The notes beneath the pieces are model-generated. The model worked only from the letters and a program-made list of their open reading frames with translations, was not told where the DNA came from and searched no databases. This document shows, piece by piece, positions 1 through 9,492 of a DNA stretch of 64,000 bases. The stretch lies in contig NZ_BMZM01000001.1 in the NCBI RefSeq assembly GCF_014652795.1, positions 930,001 through 994,000 of the forward strand, written 5' to 3'. Each line of letters starts with the position of its first letter. Position 1 is the first letter of the stretch. The position numbers were made by a program, and so were the translations under genes. The DNA is from Kushneria pakistanensis (lineage in GTDB: Bacteria; Pseudomonadota; Gammaproteobacteria; Pseudomonadales; Halomonadaceae).

Positions 1-568
1 AATGCGCCTCGATTGCCGCCTGATCAAGATGAGGGTTGCGATTGGGATTTAAAAGGCAGCTGCGGGTAGTCAAGAGCGTGCCCTGGCCATCGGTCTCCAC
101 GCCGCCGCCTTCCAGCACGATCTGCTGCATGCTCTCAAGCTCGGGCGTGAAAATACCCTGATCTGCCAGCACACCATTGAGGGCGTTATCACGTTCGGCG
201 GAAAACTTGCCCCCCCAGCCGGTAAAACGATAGTCCAGCAGTCGCGCAGTGCCGTGTTCGATCACGGTCAACGGGCCGTGGTCGCGGGCCCAGGTGTCGT
301 CACTGGGGGCAATGACCAGCGATAACCGGTTGTCGGGAACCCCCAGATGGGAAAGCGTCATGGCAAGCCGTTGACGGGTGCTTTCGTCTGGCAGGGTAAC
401 AAGAACATGCTGATAGCGGGCGATAACCTCGATCAGGGTAATGAACGTGGTTTCGATGGCATCAAGCAGTGACGCCCAGTCGCTGTCACGGCCGGGCCAG
501 CTGAGCATGACAGCCTGCTGAGGCGTCCATTCGGGTAAAAACTGACGGGATGAAGAGCCCTGGTTCAT
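1..568 (-). CDS. aguA: Agmatine deiminase / peptidylarginine deiminase family protein (partial)
   Basis: The window cuts this minus-strand gene: the first 189 codons are present and the C-terminal part lies beyond base 1. The protein starts MNQGSSSRQFLPEWTPQQAV and carries the family landmarks LSWPGRDSDW, WARDHGPL (about residues 98-105, with the substrate-guanidine Asp) and SCLLNPNRNPHL near the cut. Agmatine deiminases convert agmatine to N-carbamoylputrescine and ammonia on the way to putrescine; the family also includes bacterial peptidylarginine deiminase-like enzymes. The catalytic His and Cys would be in the missing part, so activity cannot be judged. It is divergent from the Lol genes. 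Family assignment is firm, exact substrate is inferred. Confidence 0.85.
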   Translation of the reverse strand, partial: MNQGSSSRQFLPEWTPQQAVMLSWPGRDSDWASLLDAIETTFITLIEVIARYQHVLVTLPDESTRQRLAMTLSHLGVPDNRLSLVIAPSDDTWARDHGPLTVIEHGTARLLDYRFTGWGGKFSAERDNALNGVLADQGIFTPELESMQQIVLEGGGVETDGQGTLLTTRSCLLNPNRNPHLDQAAIEAH

Positions 569-681
569 GGCAACAGTGTTATCCGCTCAATCGGTGGGGC
601 AGAAATCTGCAGGTTTGGCACATGGCCTGAGCCAATATTTTACCATTGACGGTGATTAAGGTGACGCCTGATGCAGATTGG

Positions 682-687
682 TATAAA
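682..687 (+). promoter_or_regulatory. Possible -10 box for lolF-lolD
   Basis: TATAAA lies 45 nt before the lolF start in the 163-bp divergent gap after the deiminase gene. A TTGACG at 646-651 is too far upstream (30 nt) to be its -35 partner, so this is only a weak prediction. Confidence 0.25.
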
Positions 688-731
688 AATCCGTACCATA
701 TCGGCTCCCGTCACTGGACCCCAGGCCAATA

Positions 732-1973
732 ATGCTTGATCGAATTCCCTTCCTGATCGGGCTTCGCTATACGCGAGCCAAGCGGCGTAACCATTTTATC
801 TCCTTTATCTCGCTGACTTCCATGCTCGGCCTGACGCTGGGGGTGGCAGTGTTGATTCTGGTGCTTTCAGTGATGAATGGTTTCGACCATGAACTGAGGA
901 CACGCGTGCTGGGGATGGTTCCGCACACCCGCATTGAAGCGCAAAACGGCGTGAACGACTGGCGTGCACTGGCAGAGCAGATGCAGCGACATGACCACGT
1001 GGTCGGTGCGGCGCCCTACATTGAGCAGCAGGGCATGTTCTCCTCCAATGGTCAGACACAGGGCGCCATGATAGAGGGCATTCTTCCTGAAGCTGAAGAG
1101 AAGGTCTCCATCATTGGCAGCCATATGGTGGGTGGCGAGCTTGCCTCGCTGCAAAAGGGCGAATGGAATGTCGTGCTTGGGAGTCTGCTGGCCAGAAATC
1201 TTGGTGTCGGCATCGGGGACAGTGTAACCCTGCTGGTGCCCGAGGCCTCCATTACGCCCGGCGGCGTCTTTCCAAGGTTGAAGCGTTTTACGGTTTCGGG
1301 CATTTTCCAGGTCGGGGCACAGCTTGATGGCGGCCTGGCCTACACAAGTCTTGGGGATATGAAAACGCTGGCGCGACAGTCCGGTGAAGCCCAGGGCGTG
1401 CGCTTGAAACTTGATGATCTCTTCAAGGCCCATAGCGTTACCCGCGATATTATTAACACCATGCCGCCCGGCTACCGCGGTATTGACTGGACCTACACAC
1501 AGGGCAACCTTTTCCAGGCCATTCAGATGGAAAAGCGCATGATCGGTCTGTTGCTGATGGTCATCGTGGCCGTGGCAGCGTTCAATATCGTCTCGACGCT
1601 GGTCATGGTCGTCACCGACAAGCATGCTGATATTGCCATCCTGCGCACACTTGGTGCCACGCCCGGCTCCATCATGGGCATCTTCATGGTGCAGGGAATT
1701 ACCATCGGCATCATCGGCATTGTACTGGGCGTTATTGCCGGTATCGGTCTGGCGCTGTCGATCGCCGATATCATCAGCTGGGTCGAATCAGCGTTCGGCA
1801 TTCAGTTTCTGGATCCCAGTGTCTACTTCATCAGCTATCTGCCTTCACGTCTTGAGTTTTCAGACGTCATCGTCGTGACCGGTATTGCGCTTCTTCTGAG
1901 CTTCTTGTCGACGCTTTATCCTGCGTGGCGGGCTGCACGTGTACAACCGGCCGAGGTGCTGCGCTATGAGTAA
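732..1973 (+). CDS. lolF: Lipoprotein-releasing ABC transporter permease, LolF-type LolC/LolE hybrid
   Basis: Inner-membrane permease (413 aa) that extracts mature outer-membrane lipoproteins and passes them to the chaperone LolA. Visible layout: one membrane segment near residues 22-48, a periplasmic domain of about 220 residues, then three membrane segments (about 271-295, 315-345, 378-400). Residues 170-181 ([12 protein letters not shown]) resemble the LolA-binding hook of LolC, while residues 285-380, including [19 protein letters not shown], resemble the C-terminal half of LolE. Only one permease gene precedes lolD and no second copy follows, which fits the LolF type where one hybrid protein forms the homodimeric membrane part. 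Databases may label it lolC or lolE. The ATG at 732 is used; the stop overlaps lolD by 8 nt. Confidence 0.9.
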   Translation: MLDRIPFLIGLRYTRAKRRNHFISFISLTSMLGLTLGVAVLILVLSVMNGFDHELRTRVLGMVPHTRIEAQNGVNDWRALAEQMQRHDHVVGAAPYIEQQGMFSSNGQTQGAMIEGILPEAEEKVSIIGSHMVGGELASLQKGEWNVVLGSLLARNLGVGIGDSVTLLVPEASITPGGVFPRLKRFTVSGIFQVGAQLDGGLAYTSLGDMKTLARQSGEAQGVRLKLDDLFKAHSVTRDIINTMPPGYRGIDWTYTQGNLFQAIQMEKRMIGLLLMVIVAVAAFNIVSTLVMVVTDKHADIAILRTLGATPGSIMGIFMVQGITIGIIGIVLGVIAGIGLALSIADIISWVESAFGIQFLDPSVYFISYLPSRLEFSDVIVVTGIALLLSFLSTLYPAWRAARVQPAEVLRYE

Positions 1974-2688
1974 TTCACATGAAAGGGTAGAGACCGCCAC
2001 GCATGACAACATGCTGGAATGCCGGGGGCTTACCCGTGTCTATCAGGAAGGGCCCCAGGACCTGACCGTGCTGGATAATCTCGAGCTGACGGTGGCTGCC
2101 GGTGAGCGTATTGCCGTCGTAGGCAGCTCCGGTAGCGGCAAGACCACGCTGCTCAATCTTCTGGGCGGGCTGGATCGTCCGACGCAGGGCGAAATTCTGA
2201 TCGGCGGTCGTTCCATCAAGGGTCTTTCCGAGGCCGCCATCGGCAAGTTTCGCAACCAGCACATCGGGTTTGTCTATCAGTTTCACCACCTGCTGGCGGA
2301 ATTCACGGCGCTTGAAAATGTCTCCATGCCGCTGATCATCCGCGGCCAGAGTCGCAGCGAGGCGGCAAAAAAGGCCAATATACTGCTGGAACGGGTCGGT
2401 ATGGCGCCCAGGGGAGAACACAAGCCGGGTGAGCTTTCCGGAGGGGAGCGTCAGCGTGTGGCAATCGCACGTGCGCTGGTGACCGATCCCAGCCTGGTAC
2501 TGATGGATGAGCCGACCGGTAACCTTGACCAGACCACGGCGCGCCAGATTCTGGATCTGATGGATGAGGTTGCCGAGCGCTCCCGCAGTGCCTTTGTGGT
2601 TGTCACCCATGACATGGCGATCGCCCGCCATCAGGACCGGGTTTTGCGTCTGGACAAGGGGCGGCTGGCGCCCGATACCACGGGCTGA
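1966..2688 (+). CDS. lolD: Lipoprotein-releasing system ATP-binding protein LolD
   Basis: ATPase of the lipoprotein-release transporter (240 aa from the ATG at 1966, which overlaps the end of the permease gene by 8 nt, indicating translational coupling). Walker A GSSGSGKT is at residues 53-60, the Q-loop is around FVYQFHHLL, the ABC signature LSGGE at 157-161, Walker B LVLMDEP at 177-183 and the switch His in VVVTHD near the end. The family drives transfer of lipoproteins from the inner membrane to LolA. An in-frame ATG at 1939 inside the permease gene would add nine unconserved residues and is rejected as the start. Followed by a strong terminator. Confidence 0.96.
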   Translation: MSNSHERVETATHDNMLECRGLTRVYQEGPQDLTVLDNLELTVAAGERIAVVGSSGSGKTTLLNLLGGLDRPTQGEILIGGRSIKGLSEAAIGKFRNQHIGFVYQFHHLLAEFTALENVSMPLIIRGQSRSEAAKKANILLERVGMAPRGEHKPGELSGGERQRVAIARALVTDPSLVLMDEPTGNLDQTTARQILDLMDEVAERSRSAFVVVTHDMAIARHQDRVLRLDKGRLAPDTTG

Positions 2689-2707
2689 AAACATTCGAGC
2701 GACCATG

Positions 2708-2744
2708 AAAAAAGGCCCATCAGCATTGCTGGTGGGCCTTTTTT
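2708..2744. terminator. Bidirectional rho-independent terminator, lolD / SDR
   Basis: A-run, then a GC-rich stem (GGCCCA-CAGC pairing with GCTG-TGGGCC around a short loop), then a T-run. It sits between the convergent lolD and SDR genes and can serve both. Confidence 0.88.
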
Positions 2745-2772
2745 ATTCCGGTGGCAGGCCGTTTCAGGAGGC

Positions 2773-3570
2773 TCAGTTCTGAACCGACATCACGGCACCG
2801 CCATCGACACGGATGTTGGAGCCGCTGATGAATGAGCCCCGCTCGGAAACCGCCAGCGCAATGACGGCAGCGACTTCTTCAGGCTGTCCGCGGCGCTTTA
2901 GTGTAATGCCGGGGCGGCACTCGCTTAAAAAGCTTGATACCGCGTCATCAAAGGAACACTGATGCTCTCCGGCACGCTTTTCCATCATGCCATTGGTCAT
3001 GGGCGATTCAATGAACGCGGGTGAAACTGTATTGCAGAGAATGCCGTTTTCCGCTTCGCCATAAGCCAGATTCTTGACGAAGGTAGCCAGTGCCGCCTTG
3101 GAAACGTTGTAAACGGCTTCATCCCAGTAGGGCTGCACCGCGTTTTCCGAGGTAATGCAGACAAAGCGTCCCCAGCCCTTGTCGCGCATGGTGGGAAAGG
3201 TGGCCCGTGCCATGCGCACGGCGGACATGAAGTTGATCTGCCAGGTGTCATCGAAGTCCTCATCCTTCATCTCGAGGGGGTGACCCTTGGCACCGGTAAT
3301 GCCTGCCGTATGCACCACGATATCGATGGTGCCAAAACGCTCGATGGCCACCCGGGCCAGTTCGTCGATATCGTCCTGGCGGGTCATGTCGGCCCTGTGG
3401 CAGATCACTTCTCCATCAAGCTGAGCGGCATCCTTTTCAAGCTGCTCGATGTCCATATCGGACAGCACAAGTTTTACGCCTTCATTGGCTAGCTCACGGG
3501 CCGCTGCAAGTCCCAGACCGCCCTTTGCACCGGTAATAATGGCGACGCGATTGGTAATTCCCAGATCCAT
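2773..3570 (-). CDS. SDR family NAD(P)-dependent oxidoreductase
   Basis: Classical short-chain dehydrogenase/reductase of 265 aa. The dinucleotide-binding motif TGAKGGLG is at residues 13-20; the catalytic triad is S141, Y154 and K158 (ITSENA, YNVSK). The motif usually written NNAG reads HTAG here (residues 87-90), a less common variant. The reading frame extends 65 codons upstream, but the ATG at 3570 is preceded by AGGGAAG and begins at the conserved N-terminus, so it is chosen. Substrate unknown; members of this family reduce or oxidise alcohols, ketones and acyl-ACP derivatives. It lies opposite to the flanking envelope genes, between lolD and the DUF2062 gene, a place where Pseudomonas has lolE. 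Confidence 0.88.
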   Translation of the reverse strand: MDLGITNRVAIITGAKGGLGLAAARELANEGVKLVLSDMDIEQLEKDAAQLDGEVICHRADMTRQDDIDELARVAIERFGTIDIVVHTAGITGAKGHPLEMKDEDFDDTWQINFMSAVRMARATFPTMRDKGWGRFVCITSENAVQPYWDEAVYNVSKAALATFVKNLAYGEAENGILCNTVSPAFIESPMTNGMMEKRAGEHQCSFDDAVSSFLSECRPGITLKRRGQPEEVAAVIALAVSERGSFISGSNIRVDGGAVMSVQN

Positions 3571-3701
3571 GATGTCGGCTTCCCTGTCGGTACTGGATGA
3601 ACGGTGCCTGAAAGAGGCAGGCTTAACATAGTTTAAAAATCGGCAGGGAGAAACGACCATATTTCCCGCTCGGAAAGGCCATGGCATTTCATTGAAGGCG
3701 T

Positions 3702-4223
3702 TTATCGATGGCGTCGGCGCTGGCGGCGTTTGCGCCAGATACGCAGGATGTGCCAGCGCCAGCAAAGTCGCGTCAAGATGTTGGCAATGATGCCGATAAC
3801 CAGTGCACAGACCAGCGATCCGATAATCAGGGCCGGCATCATGTCGACCAGCTGATTGGCAAACCAGCTTACGCTGACCTCATCGGGTAATTCGCGTGGT
3901 GGTGTATGTAATATCCAGGCGCCTGCGCGATAGGTGACGTAAAAGACCACGGGCATGGTCAGGGGATTGGTCAGCCACACCAGTGCCAGCGCCAGTGGCA
4001 GATGCCCGCGTAGCCACCAGGCACCGAGCGCCGCTACCAGCATCTGCCCGGGAATCGGGAGCAGGGCGCAAAAAAGCCCAACAGACATGCCATTGGCGAT
4101 GCTTCGCCGCGTGACCAGCCAGAGCGCAGGATTGCCAAGCAACGGATGAATCAGTCGAAGCGATTTTCGGCGCCGAATGGTCTCCGGGTCCGGCAGGTAA
4201 CGTTGAATAAATCGGCGCAGCAT
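3702..4223 (-). CDS. DUF2062 domain-containing membrane protein
   Basis: A 173-residue protein starting MLRRFIQRYLPDPETIRRRKSLRLIHPLLGNP, the typical N-terminus of the DUF2062 family. Three hydrophobic stretches are seen (about residues 50-70, 75-100 and 130-160), followed by a very basic tail rich in Arg and Trp. The 16-codon upstream extension is not conserved in character and is left out. No biochemical role is established. Its gene sits beside comEC in Pseudomonas as well, but here it is transcribed divergently from comEC. Probably an inner-membrane protein with a cytoplasmic basic C-terminus. Confidence 0.82.
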   Translation of the reverse strand: MLRRFIQRYLPDPETIRRRKSLRLIHPLLGNPALWLVTRRSIANGMSVGLFCALLPIPGQMLVAALGAWWLRGHLPLALALVWLTNPLTMPVVFYVTYRAGAWILHTPPRELPDEVSVSWFANQLVDMMPALIIGSLVCALVIGIIANILTRLCWRWHILRIWRKRRQRRRHR

Positions 4224-4308
4224 CAGGCAGCGTCCTGACAGAACGATGTAGCCATTATCCCTGAACCCCACGGGTGAGGAAAATCTTTCTGAATATCATG
4301 AGCGCTTT

Positions 4309-6603
4309 GTGCCCATTCGTCGTGAACTGATTGATTGTGCAAAAGGTATACGCCTTCCACTGCTGTGTCTTGCGGCCTGCATCGGCGCTTTGCTTGTGCA
4401 CGTGCCACAGGAGCGGTGGGTATGGGGGGTCGCGATCATCTGGCTGCTGGCGGCAGCACTGTCTCATCGGCTGTTGCTGCTCATGGCTGGGGTATTGACC
4501 CTTGTGCTGTCTCACGGGCTTGCCCTGTGGCCCGCGCCTTTGACGGATGGTCTGGCCAGACAGGACGTGGCGCTGACCGGGCGCATTGTTTCGCTGGAGC
4601 AGCTGGAAGGGCGAGCAAGGTTGAACCTTGCCGTCACGCGTTGCCATGGCCCGACCGAACTGCCCCGCTGTGATGATCTCAAAAACGTTCGCCTTGACTG
4701 GTATCGGCCCCCGGCCCTTGAAAAGGGAGATCGCTGGCAGCTTACGGCACGTCTTAAACCGCCACACGGTTTTCTCAATCCCCATCGATTTGATTATGGT
4801 GCCTGGCTCCTGAACAAGGGCTTTGGCGCTACCGGCTATGTGCGTGGTGAAGAAGATGCGGTGCGCCTTGAGCCGGGCAGTGGCCCTGCGTTTACCGAAC
4901 GCTGGCTGGCCTCACGGGTACACAATGACTTTACCCGACGCTGGCTGCAGGCGCTGACACTGGGTGATGGCGGGGCACTCGAGTCGTCACAGTGGAACCT
5001 GCTCAGGGAGACCGGTACCACGCATCTGGCAGTGATCTCGGGGTTACACGTCGGATTGGTCGCAGGTTGGATGCTGATGCTTGGCCGGCTTCTGGCGCGT
5101 CTTTTTCAGCCGTACGACTGGCGCATGGCGAACTGGCCCTGGGTACTGGCGGGGCTGGCGGCAGTGGCCTATGCCGGACTTTCGGGATTTGCGCCACCGG
5201 CCGTGCGTGCCGCCATCATGACACTCATTGCGCTATGGACCGCCAGCGGCCGACATGCTCCTGGCGTATGGCAGGCCTGGTGGCTGGCACTGCTGGTGGT
5301 CATCATGAGTGCACCGCTGTCATTGTTGCGGCCAGGGCTCTGGCTTTCCTTCGGTGCCGTTGGCGTGTTGATACTGGCCTGGCGCTGGCGGGAAAAGCCT
5401 GTCTGGTGGTACGCGATTCTGCGAAGCCAGGCGCTTTTGAGTCTGGCCACCGGCGCTGCCACGCTGCTTGTGTTCGGACAGCTGGCAAGCCTTTCTCTTT
5501 TGATCAATCTTGTTGCGATTCCCTGGGTGTCGATGGTGATGGTACCGCTGGCACTGCTTGGCTGGCTGCTGTCTCCCATACCGGGCGTCGGGCAATGGCT
5601 CTGGAAGCTTTTTGGACAGGCGGCTTATCTTTTTGAAGCCGTCCTCGAGCAGGTTCGACAGTGGCAACCGAGCTGGCAGCCTTCTGCTGAACAGGTATGG
5701 CCCTTTGCCATCATGGCGTTTTTGATCTGTCTGGTATGGCTGCTGCCCGGACTATCCCGTGTGTGGCGTTGTGTTGCCAGTGTCATGACCATGTCGCTGT
5801 GTCTGGGCGGAAGCGCCACGCCAGTACTTCGAAGCGGCGAATTGTCGCTGATGGTCCATGATGTCGGTCAGGGGCAGCTGGTCGATATTCGTACGGCCAA
5901 CAGCCGCTGGCTTTATGACAGCGGTCCGCGCTCACGTTCGGGCTTCATGGCCATCACTACGCTCTGGGATGAGCCACAGCGCTTTGACGGCGTCATCGTG
6001 TCGCATGGGGACATGGATCATGCCGGCGGGGTGCCTGTGCTCAAGACGCTACATGCGGTGGAGCACTGGTGGGCACCGCTGTCTGACACCATCGATGTTG
6101 GAGCGGTGACGTCCTGTCGCGCCGGCGCCTCATGGCGCATTGACGGGGTGAGTTTTACCTTCCTCTGGCCACGCAGTACGGCCACCATGCCGGCGGCTGA
6201 AAACGATCGTTCCTGCGTGCTGCTGATCGAGAGTGCCCATCACCGTGTTCTGATCACGGGGGATGCCGGTCAGGCAGTCGAAGCCCGCATTGTTGCCCAC
6301 TATCAAGCGCCTGTTGATGTGCTGGTAGCGGGCCATCATGGCAGTCATGGCAGTTCTTCACAGCGGCTGGTCGATATCCTCAAGCCTGCCCGCGTCATCT
6401 ACAGCGCCGGCTATCTCAATGCCTATGGTCATCCTGCAGATTCTGTGATCAGGCGGTTTCGCCATGCCGGGAGCTGTCAGTGGAGTACAGCCTCTGATGG
6501 TGCCATTGCCGTTAAAAGCAGTGCTCCTGGCATCAGCGTTGTACCCCAACGCCCTGCCAGCGGTGTCGAACAATGCCGACCTGGGGTAGAATCCGGCCGG
6601 TGA
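4309..6603 (+). CDS. comEC: DNA internalization-related competence protein ComEC/Rec2
   Basis: Polytopic protein of 764 aa that in naturally competent bacteria forms the inner-membrane channel for single-stranded DNA. The N-terminal part holds a DUF4131-like region, the centre (about residues 190-480) is the Competence domain with many membrane segments, and the C-terminus is a metallo-beta-lactamase-like domain with HDVGQGQ (about 516-522), the metal motif SHGDMDHAGG (565-574) and GHHGSHGSS (about 675-683). The start is GTG at 4309; no nearby in-frame ATG fits better. Complete and with intact metal ligands, so a nuclease function is possible. A pilZ gene is also in this window, but whether the organism is competent cannot be told from here. 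Confidence 0.92.
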   Translation: MPIRRELIDCAKGIRLPLLCLAACIGALLVHVPQERWVWGVAIIWLLAAALSHRLLLLMAGVLTLVLSHGLALWPAPLTDGLARQDVALTGRIVSLEQLEGRARLNLAVTRCHGPTELPRCDDLKNVRLDWYRPPALEKGDRWQLTARLKPPHGFLNPHRFDYGAWLLNKGFGATGYVRGEEDAVRLEPGSGPAFTERWLASRVHNDFTRRWLQALTLGDGGALESSQWNLLRETGTTHLAVISGLHVGLVAGWMLMLGRLLARLFQPYDWRMANWPWVLAGLAAVAYAGLSGFAPPAVRAAIMTLIALWTASGRHAPGVWQAWWLALLVVIMSAPLSLLRPGLWLSFGAVGVLILAWRWREKPVWWYAILRSQALLSLATGAATLLVFGQLASLSLLINLVAIPWVSMVMVPLALLGWLLSPIPGVGQWLWKLFGQAAYLFEAVLEQVRQWQPSWQPSAEQVWPFAIMAFLICLVWLLPGLSRVWRCVASVMTMSLCLGGSATPVLRSGELSLMVHDVGQGQLVDIRTANSRWLYDSGPRSRSGFMAITTLWDEPQRFDGVIVSHGDMDHAGGVPVLKTLHAVEHWWAPLSDTIDVGAVTSCRAGASWRIDGVSFTFLWPRSTATMPAAENDRSCVLLIESAHHRVLITGDAGQAVEARIVAHYQAPVDVLVAGHHGSHGSSSQRLVDILKPARVIYSAGYLNAYGHPADSVIRRFRHAGSCQWSTASDGAIAVKSSAPGISVVPQRPASGVEQCRPGVESGR

Positions 6604-6715
6604 TTGCCCCGGGGCAGTCTTCGATCATGATCGGTATTGGAAAATCGTTGTGCTCAATAGTGTCAGCGCCATGACGCATTTATCCGATATCGCCATCAGC
6701 CAGGTAGGAGAGCCC

Positions 6716-8470
6716 GTGAAGTCAAACGCCAGCCTGACGCTGTACGCCCGTCTGCTGACCTATGTAAAGCCTTTCTGGAAGGCTTTTGCGATCGCCCTGA
6801 TCGGCAATGCCATCTATGCAGGGTCCAGTACTCTCATGGCGCGCATCATGGAGTTTCTGACCGACGGTATACAAAATCCCGACGCCGATTTTCGCCAGGC
6901 CTTGCCGCTGATGATTATCGGCATCTTTTTGGCCCGTGGTTTTGGCACCTTTCTGGGCTCTTATGGCATGGAGTACGTGGCACGCAATGTGGTCCATCGC
7001 CTGCGTGTGGCGGTATTTGACCAGATGCTGCATCTGCCGGGGCGCTTTTACGATGAAAACAGCGGTGGTCATCTGATTTCACGCGTGACCTATCACGTGG
7101 AGCAGGTCACCGGCGCTGCCACCAAGGCGCTCAATGTCGTGCTGCAGGAAGGCATGCTGGTACTGGGTCTGACGATCTATCTGTTCTGGGTCAACTGGAA
7201 ACTGATGCTGATCTTCATTGCGGTAACACCATTGATCGGCTTTGTGGTGGCCTGGTGCAGCAAGCGCTTTCGCAAGCTTTCACGGCGAATCCAGAAGTCG
7301 GTAGGCGAAGTGACCCATGTGGCGTCCGAGACCATTACGGGCTACCGCGTGGTGCGCACACACGGGGCCGAGCAGCATGAATACGATCGCTTTAATCGAG
7401 CCAGTCAATACAACCGCGATCAAAGCCTGAAGGAAGCCCTGACCAAGGCCATCAGCGCCCCGGTCATCCAGACGCTGGTAGCCGTGTCGCTGGCGCTGCT
7501 GGTGTGGCTGGCACTGGCGCCGGAGCTTCTGGGCAACATGAGCCCGGGTCAGTTTATCGGGTTCATTACTGCTGCCAGCATGATCATCAAGCCCATCAAG
7601 TCGCTGACGGAAATCAACGGCGTCATTCAAAAGGGGCTGGCTGCAGCGCAAGAACTTTTCGAACTGATGGACCGGCCGCGCGAACCAGACAACGGCACGC
7701 GAGACCCCGGACGCGTTCAGGGGCAGGTCAGCTTTGACGACGTTCGCTTTCGCTATGGCAGCGATCTGCCGGACGTGCTCAAGGGGATCAGTCATGAAGT
7801 TCAGGCCGGTGAGATGATTGCACTGGTTGGGCGCTCAGGCAGCGGTAAAAGCACCATGATGAATATGTTGCCACGCTTTTATGATGCGACAGGCGGTCGT
7901 ATCTGTATTGATGGCGTGGATATTCGCGATTATTCGATGCAGGCCCTGCGCCGTCAGATTGCGCTGGTAACCCAGAATGTCACACTGTTCAACGCAACCA
8001 TTGCCGAGAATATTGCCTACGGCATTGATAACGCGACGCGTGAAGACGTAGTGGCTGCGGCGCAGGCTGCCTACGCCGATGAGTTCATTGAGCGGTTGCA
8101 CCATGGGTATGACACGCTGGTCGGTGACAATGGTGTCATGCTCTCCGGCGGACAGCGCCAGCGCATCGCCATTGCGCGTGCCATTTTCAAGGATGCCCCC
8201 ATCCTGGTGCTCGATGAGGCGACTTCGGCCCTGGATACCGAGTCCGAGCGCTACATTCAGCGGGCGCTCGAGAAGGTCTGTCAGGGGCGGACGACTTTTG
8301 TGATTGCTCATCGTCTTTCGACCATCGAGCAGGCCGATCGCATCCTGGTCATGGATAACGGTGAAATCATCGAGTCGGGCGATCACGCCACGCTACTGGC
8401 GAAGGATGGTGCCTATGCAGCATTGCATCGCATTCAGTTCAGCGAGGAGCGCAGCAATGTACCGGTGTAA
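6716..8470 (+). CDS. msbA: Lipid A export permease/ATP-binding protein MsbA
   Basis: Half-size ABC exporter that flips lipid A-core across the inner membrane. From the GTG at 6716, preceded by AGGAG six nucleotides upstream, the protein has 584 aa, essentially the length of E. coli MsbA (582). An upstream in-frame GTG at 6650 and ATG at 6671 would add 22 or 15 residues but have no good ribosome-binding site. Six membrane segments fill the first 320 residues; the ATPase domain has Walker A GRSGSGKST (about 371-379), LSGGQ (about 476-480), Walker B ILVLDEA (about 497) and the His switch in VIAHRLST. It stands directly before lpxK, as in E. coli. Confidence 0.95.
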   Translation: MKSNASLTLYARLLTYVKPFWKAFAIALIGNAIYAGSSTLMARIMEFLTDGIQNPDADFRQALPLMIIGIFLARGFGTFLGSYGMEYVARNVVHRLRVAVFDQMLHLPGRFYDENSGGHLISRVTYHVEQVTGAATKALNVVLQEGMLVLGLTIYLFWVNWKLMLIFIAVTPLIGFVVAWCSKRFRKLSRRIQKSVGEVTHVASETITGYRVVRTHGAEQHEYDRFNRASQYNRDQSLKEALTKAISAPVIQTLVAVSLALLVWLALAPELLGNMSPGQFIGFITAASMIIKPIKSLTEINGVIQKGLAAAQELFELMDRPREPDNGTRDPGRVQGQVSFDDVRFRYGSDLPDVLKGISHEVQAGEMIALVGRSGSGKSTMMNMLPRFYDATGGRICIDGVDIRDYSMQALRRQIALVTQNVTLFNATIAENIAYGIDNATREDVVAAAQAAYADEFIERLHHGYDTLVGDNGVMLSGGQRQRIAIARAIFKDAPILVLDEATSALDTESERYIQRALEKVCQGRTTFVIAHRLSTIEQADRILVMDNGEIIESGDHATLLAKDGAYAALHRIQFSEERSNVPV

Positions 8471-8494
8471 GCGACCCTTGAGGATATTGATCCC

Positions 8495-9478
8495 ATGAAG
8501 GGCCTCGAGAGGGCCTGGTACAGCGGCGCCCGCTGGCCGGGACTTTTGACACCGCTTGAAGTGCTGTACAAAAACGTCACTGCCCGCAGGCGCCAGGCCT
8601 ACCAGAGTGGCCGGCGTGAAATATGGGCATCGCCGGTACCGGTCATTGTTATCGGTAATATTACGGTGGGGGGGACCGGCAAGTCGCCGCTGACGGCCTG
8701 GCTTGGGCGCTGGTTACAGGATCAGGGCTGGCAGCCCGGCATTATTTCACGTGGCTATGGCGGACATGCGCCGCGCTATCCCTTTTATGTCGATGAAAGC
8801 AGTGATGTCGCGCATGCCGGGGATGAACCTGTCATGCTGGCACAGCAGACCCATCTGCCTGTTGTGGTGGATCCGGATCGCCCGCGCGCTGCCCGCAAGT
8901 TGATCGCCGCCGGCTGTAATATCCTGCTGTCGGATGACGGCCTGCAGCACCATGCGCTGGGGCGTGACATTGAGCTGGTGGTGGTAGACGGCATGCGCGG
9001 ATTCGGGAATGGCCGCTGTCTGCCGGTAGGGCCGCTGCGGGAGCCGCTGTCCCGACTGGGTGAGGTGGATGCCGTGATCTCCAATGGTGATCTGCAGACC
9101 CCTGATGCAGCTGCGCAGTATTCCATGTCGTTGGTACCCAGCGCCTGGCGTCACCTCAATGACGGCGTTTGCTATAGTATCGAGGCGCGGCCCTTTGATG
9201 GACGGGTCCATGCCATTGCCGGTATTGGTAATCCGCAACGTTTTTTTAAAACACTCGAGACACTGGGTGTGAACTTTGAGCAGCATCCGCTACCGGACCA
9301 TCATCGTTTTTCGGCACATGATCTGCGCTTTGCCGACAATCGCCCGGTCGTCATGACGGCCAAGGATGCCGTGAAATGTCGACCCTTTGCCAACGAACGG
9401 TGCTGGTCACTGGATATTGAAGCGTGCCCCGAACCAGCGCTGATCGAGTGGCTGGCGGCGCGTCTTGAAAAACTCTGA
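8495..9478 (+). CDS. lpxK: Tetraacyldisaccharide 4'-kinase LpxK
   Basis: Kinase (327 aa) that phosphorylates the 4' position of the tetraacyldisaccharide-1-phosphate to give lipid IVA, the sixth step of the Raetz pathway, at the inner-membrane surface. The N-terminus has a membrane-associated stretch, then the P-loop VGGTGKSP (about residues 58-66), followed by SRGYGG and DDGLQHHAL, all typical of LpxK. The gene begins 24 nt after msbA, and the stop overlaps upstream sequence of ycaR, so msbA-lpxK-ycaR-kdsB are probably one transcript. Confidence 0.95.
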   Translation: MKGLERAWYSGARWPGLLTPLEVLYKNVTARRRQAYQSGRREIWASPVPVIVIGNITVGGTGKSPLTAWLGRWLQDQGWQPGIISRGYGGHAPRYPFYVDESSDVAHAGDEPVMLAQQTHLPVVVDPDRPRAARKLIAAGCNILLSDDGLQHHALGRDIELVVVDGMRGFGNGRCLPVGPLREPLSRLGEVDAVISNGDLQTPDAAAQYSMSLVPSAWRHLNDGVCYSIEARPFDGRVHAIAGIGNPQRFFKTLETLGVNFEQHPLPDHHRFSAHDLRFADNRPVVMTAKDAVKCRPFANERCWSLDIEACPEPALIEWLAARLEKL

Positions 9479-9492
9479 TGCAGGAGAAGAGA

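Noticed and set aside
867-1625. 252-codon frame antisense to the Lol permease gene
   Set aside because: Shadow of a strongly conserved gene; no family features in the product.
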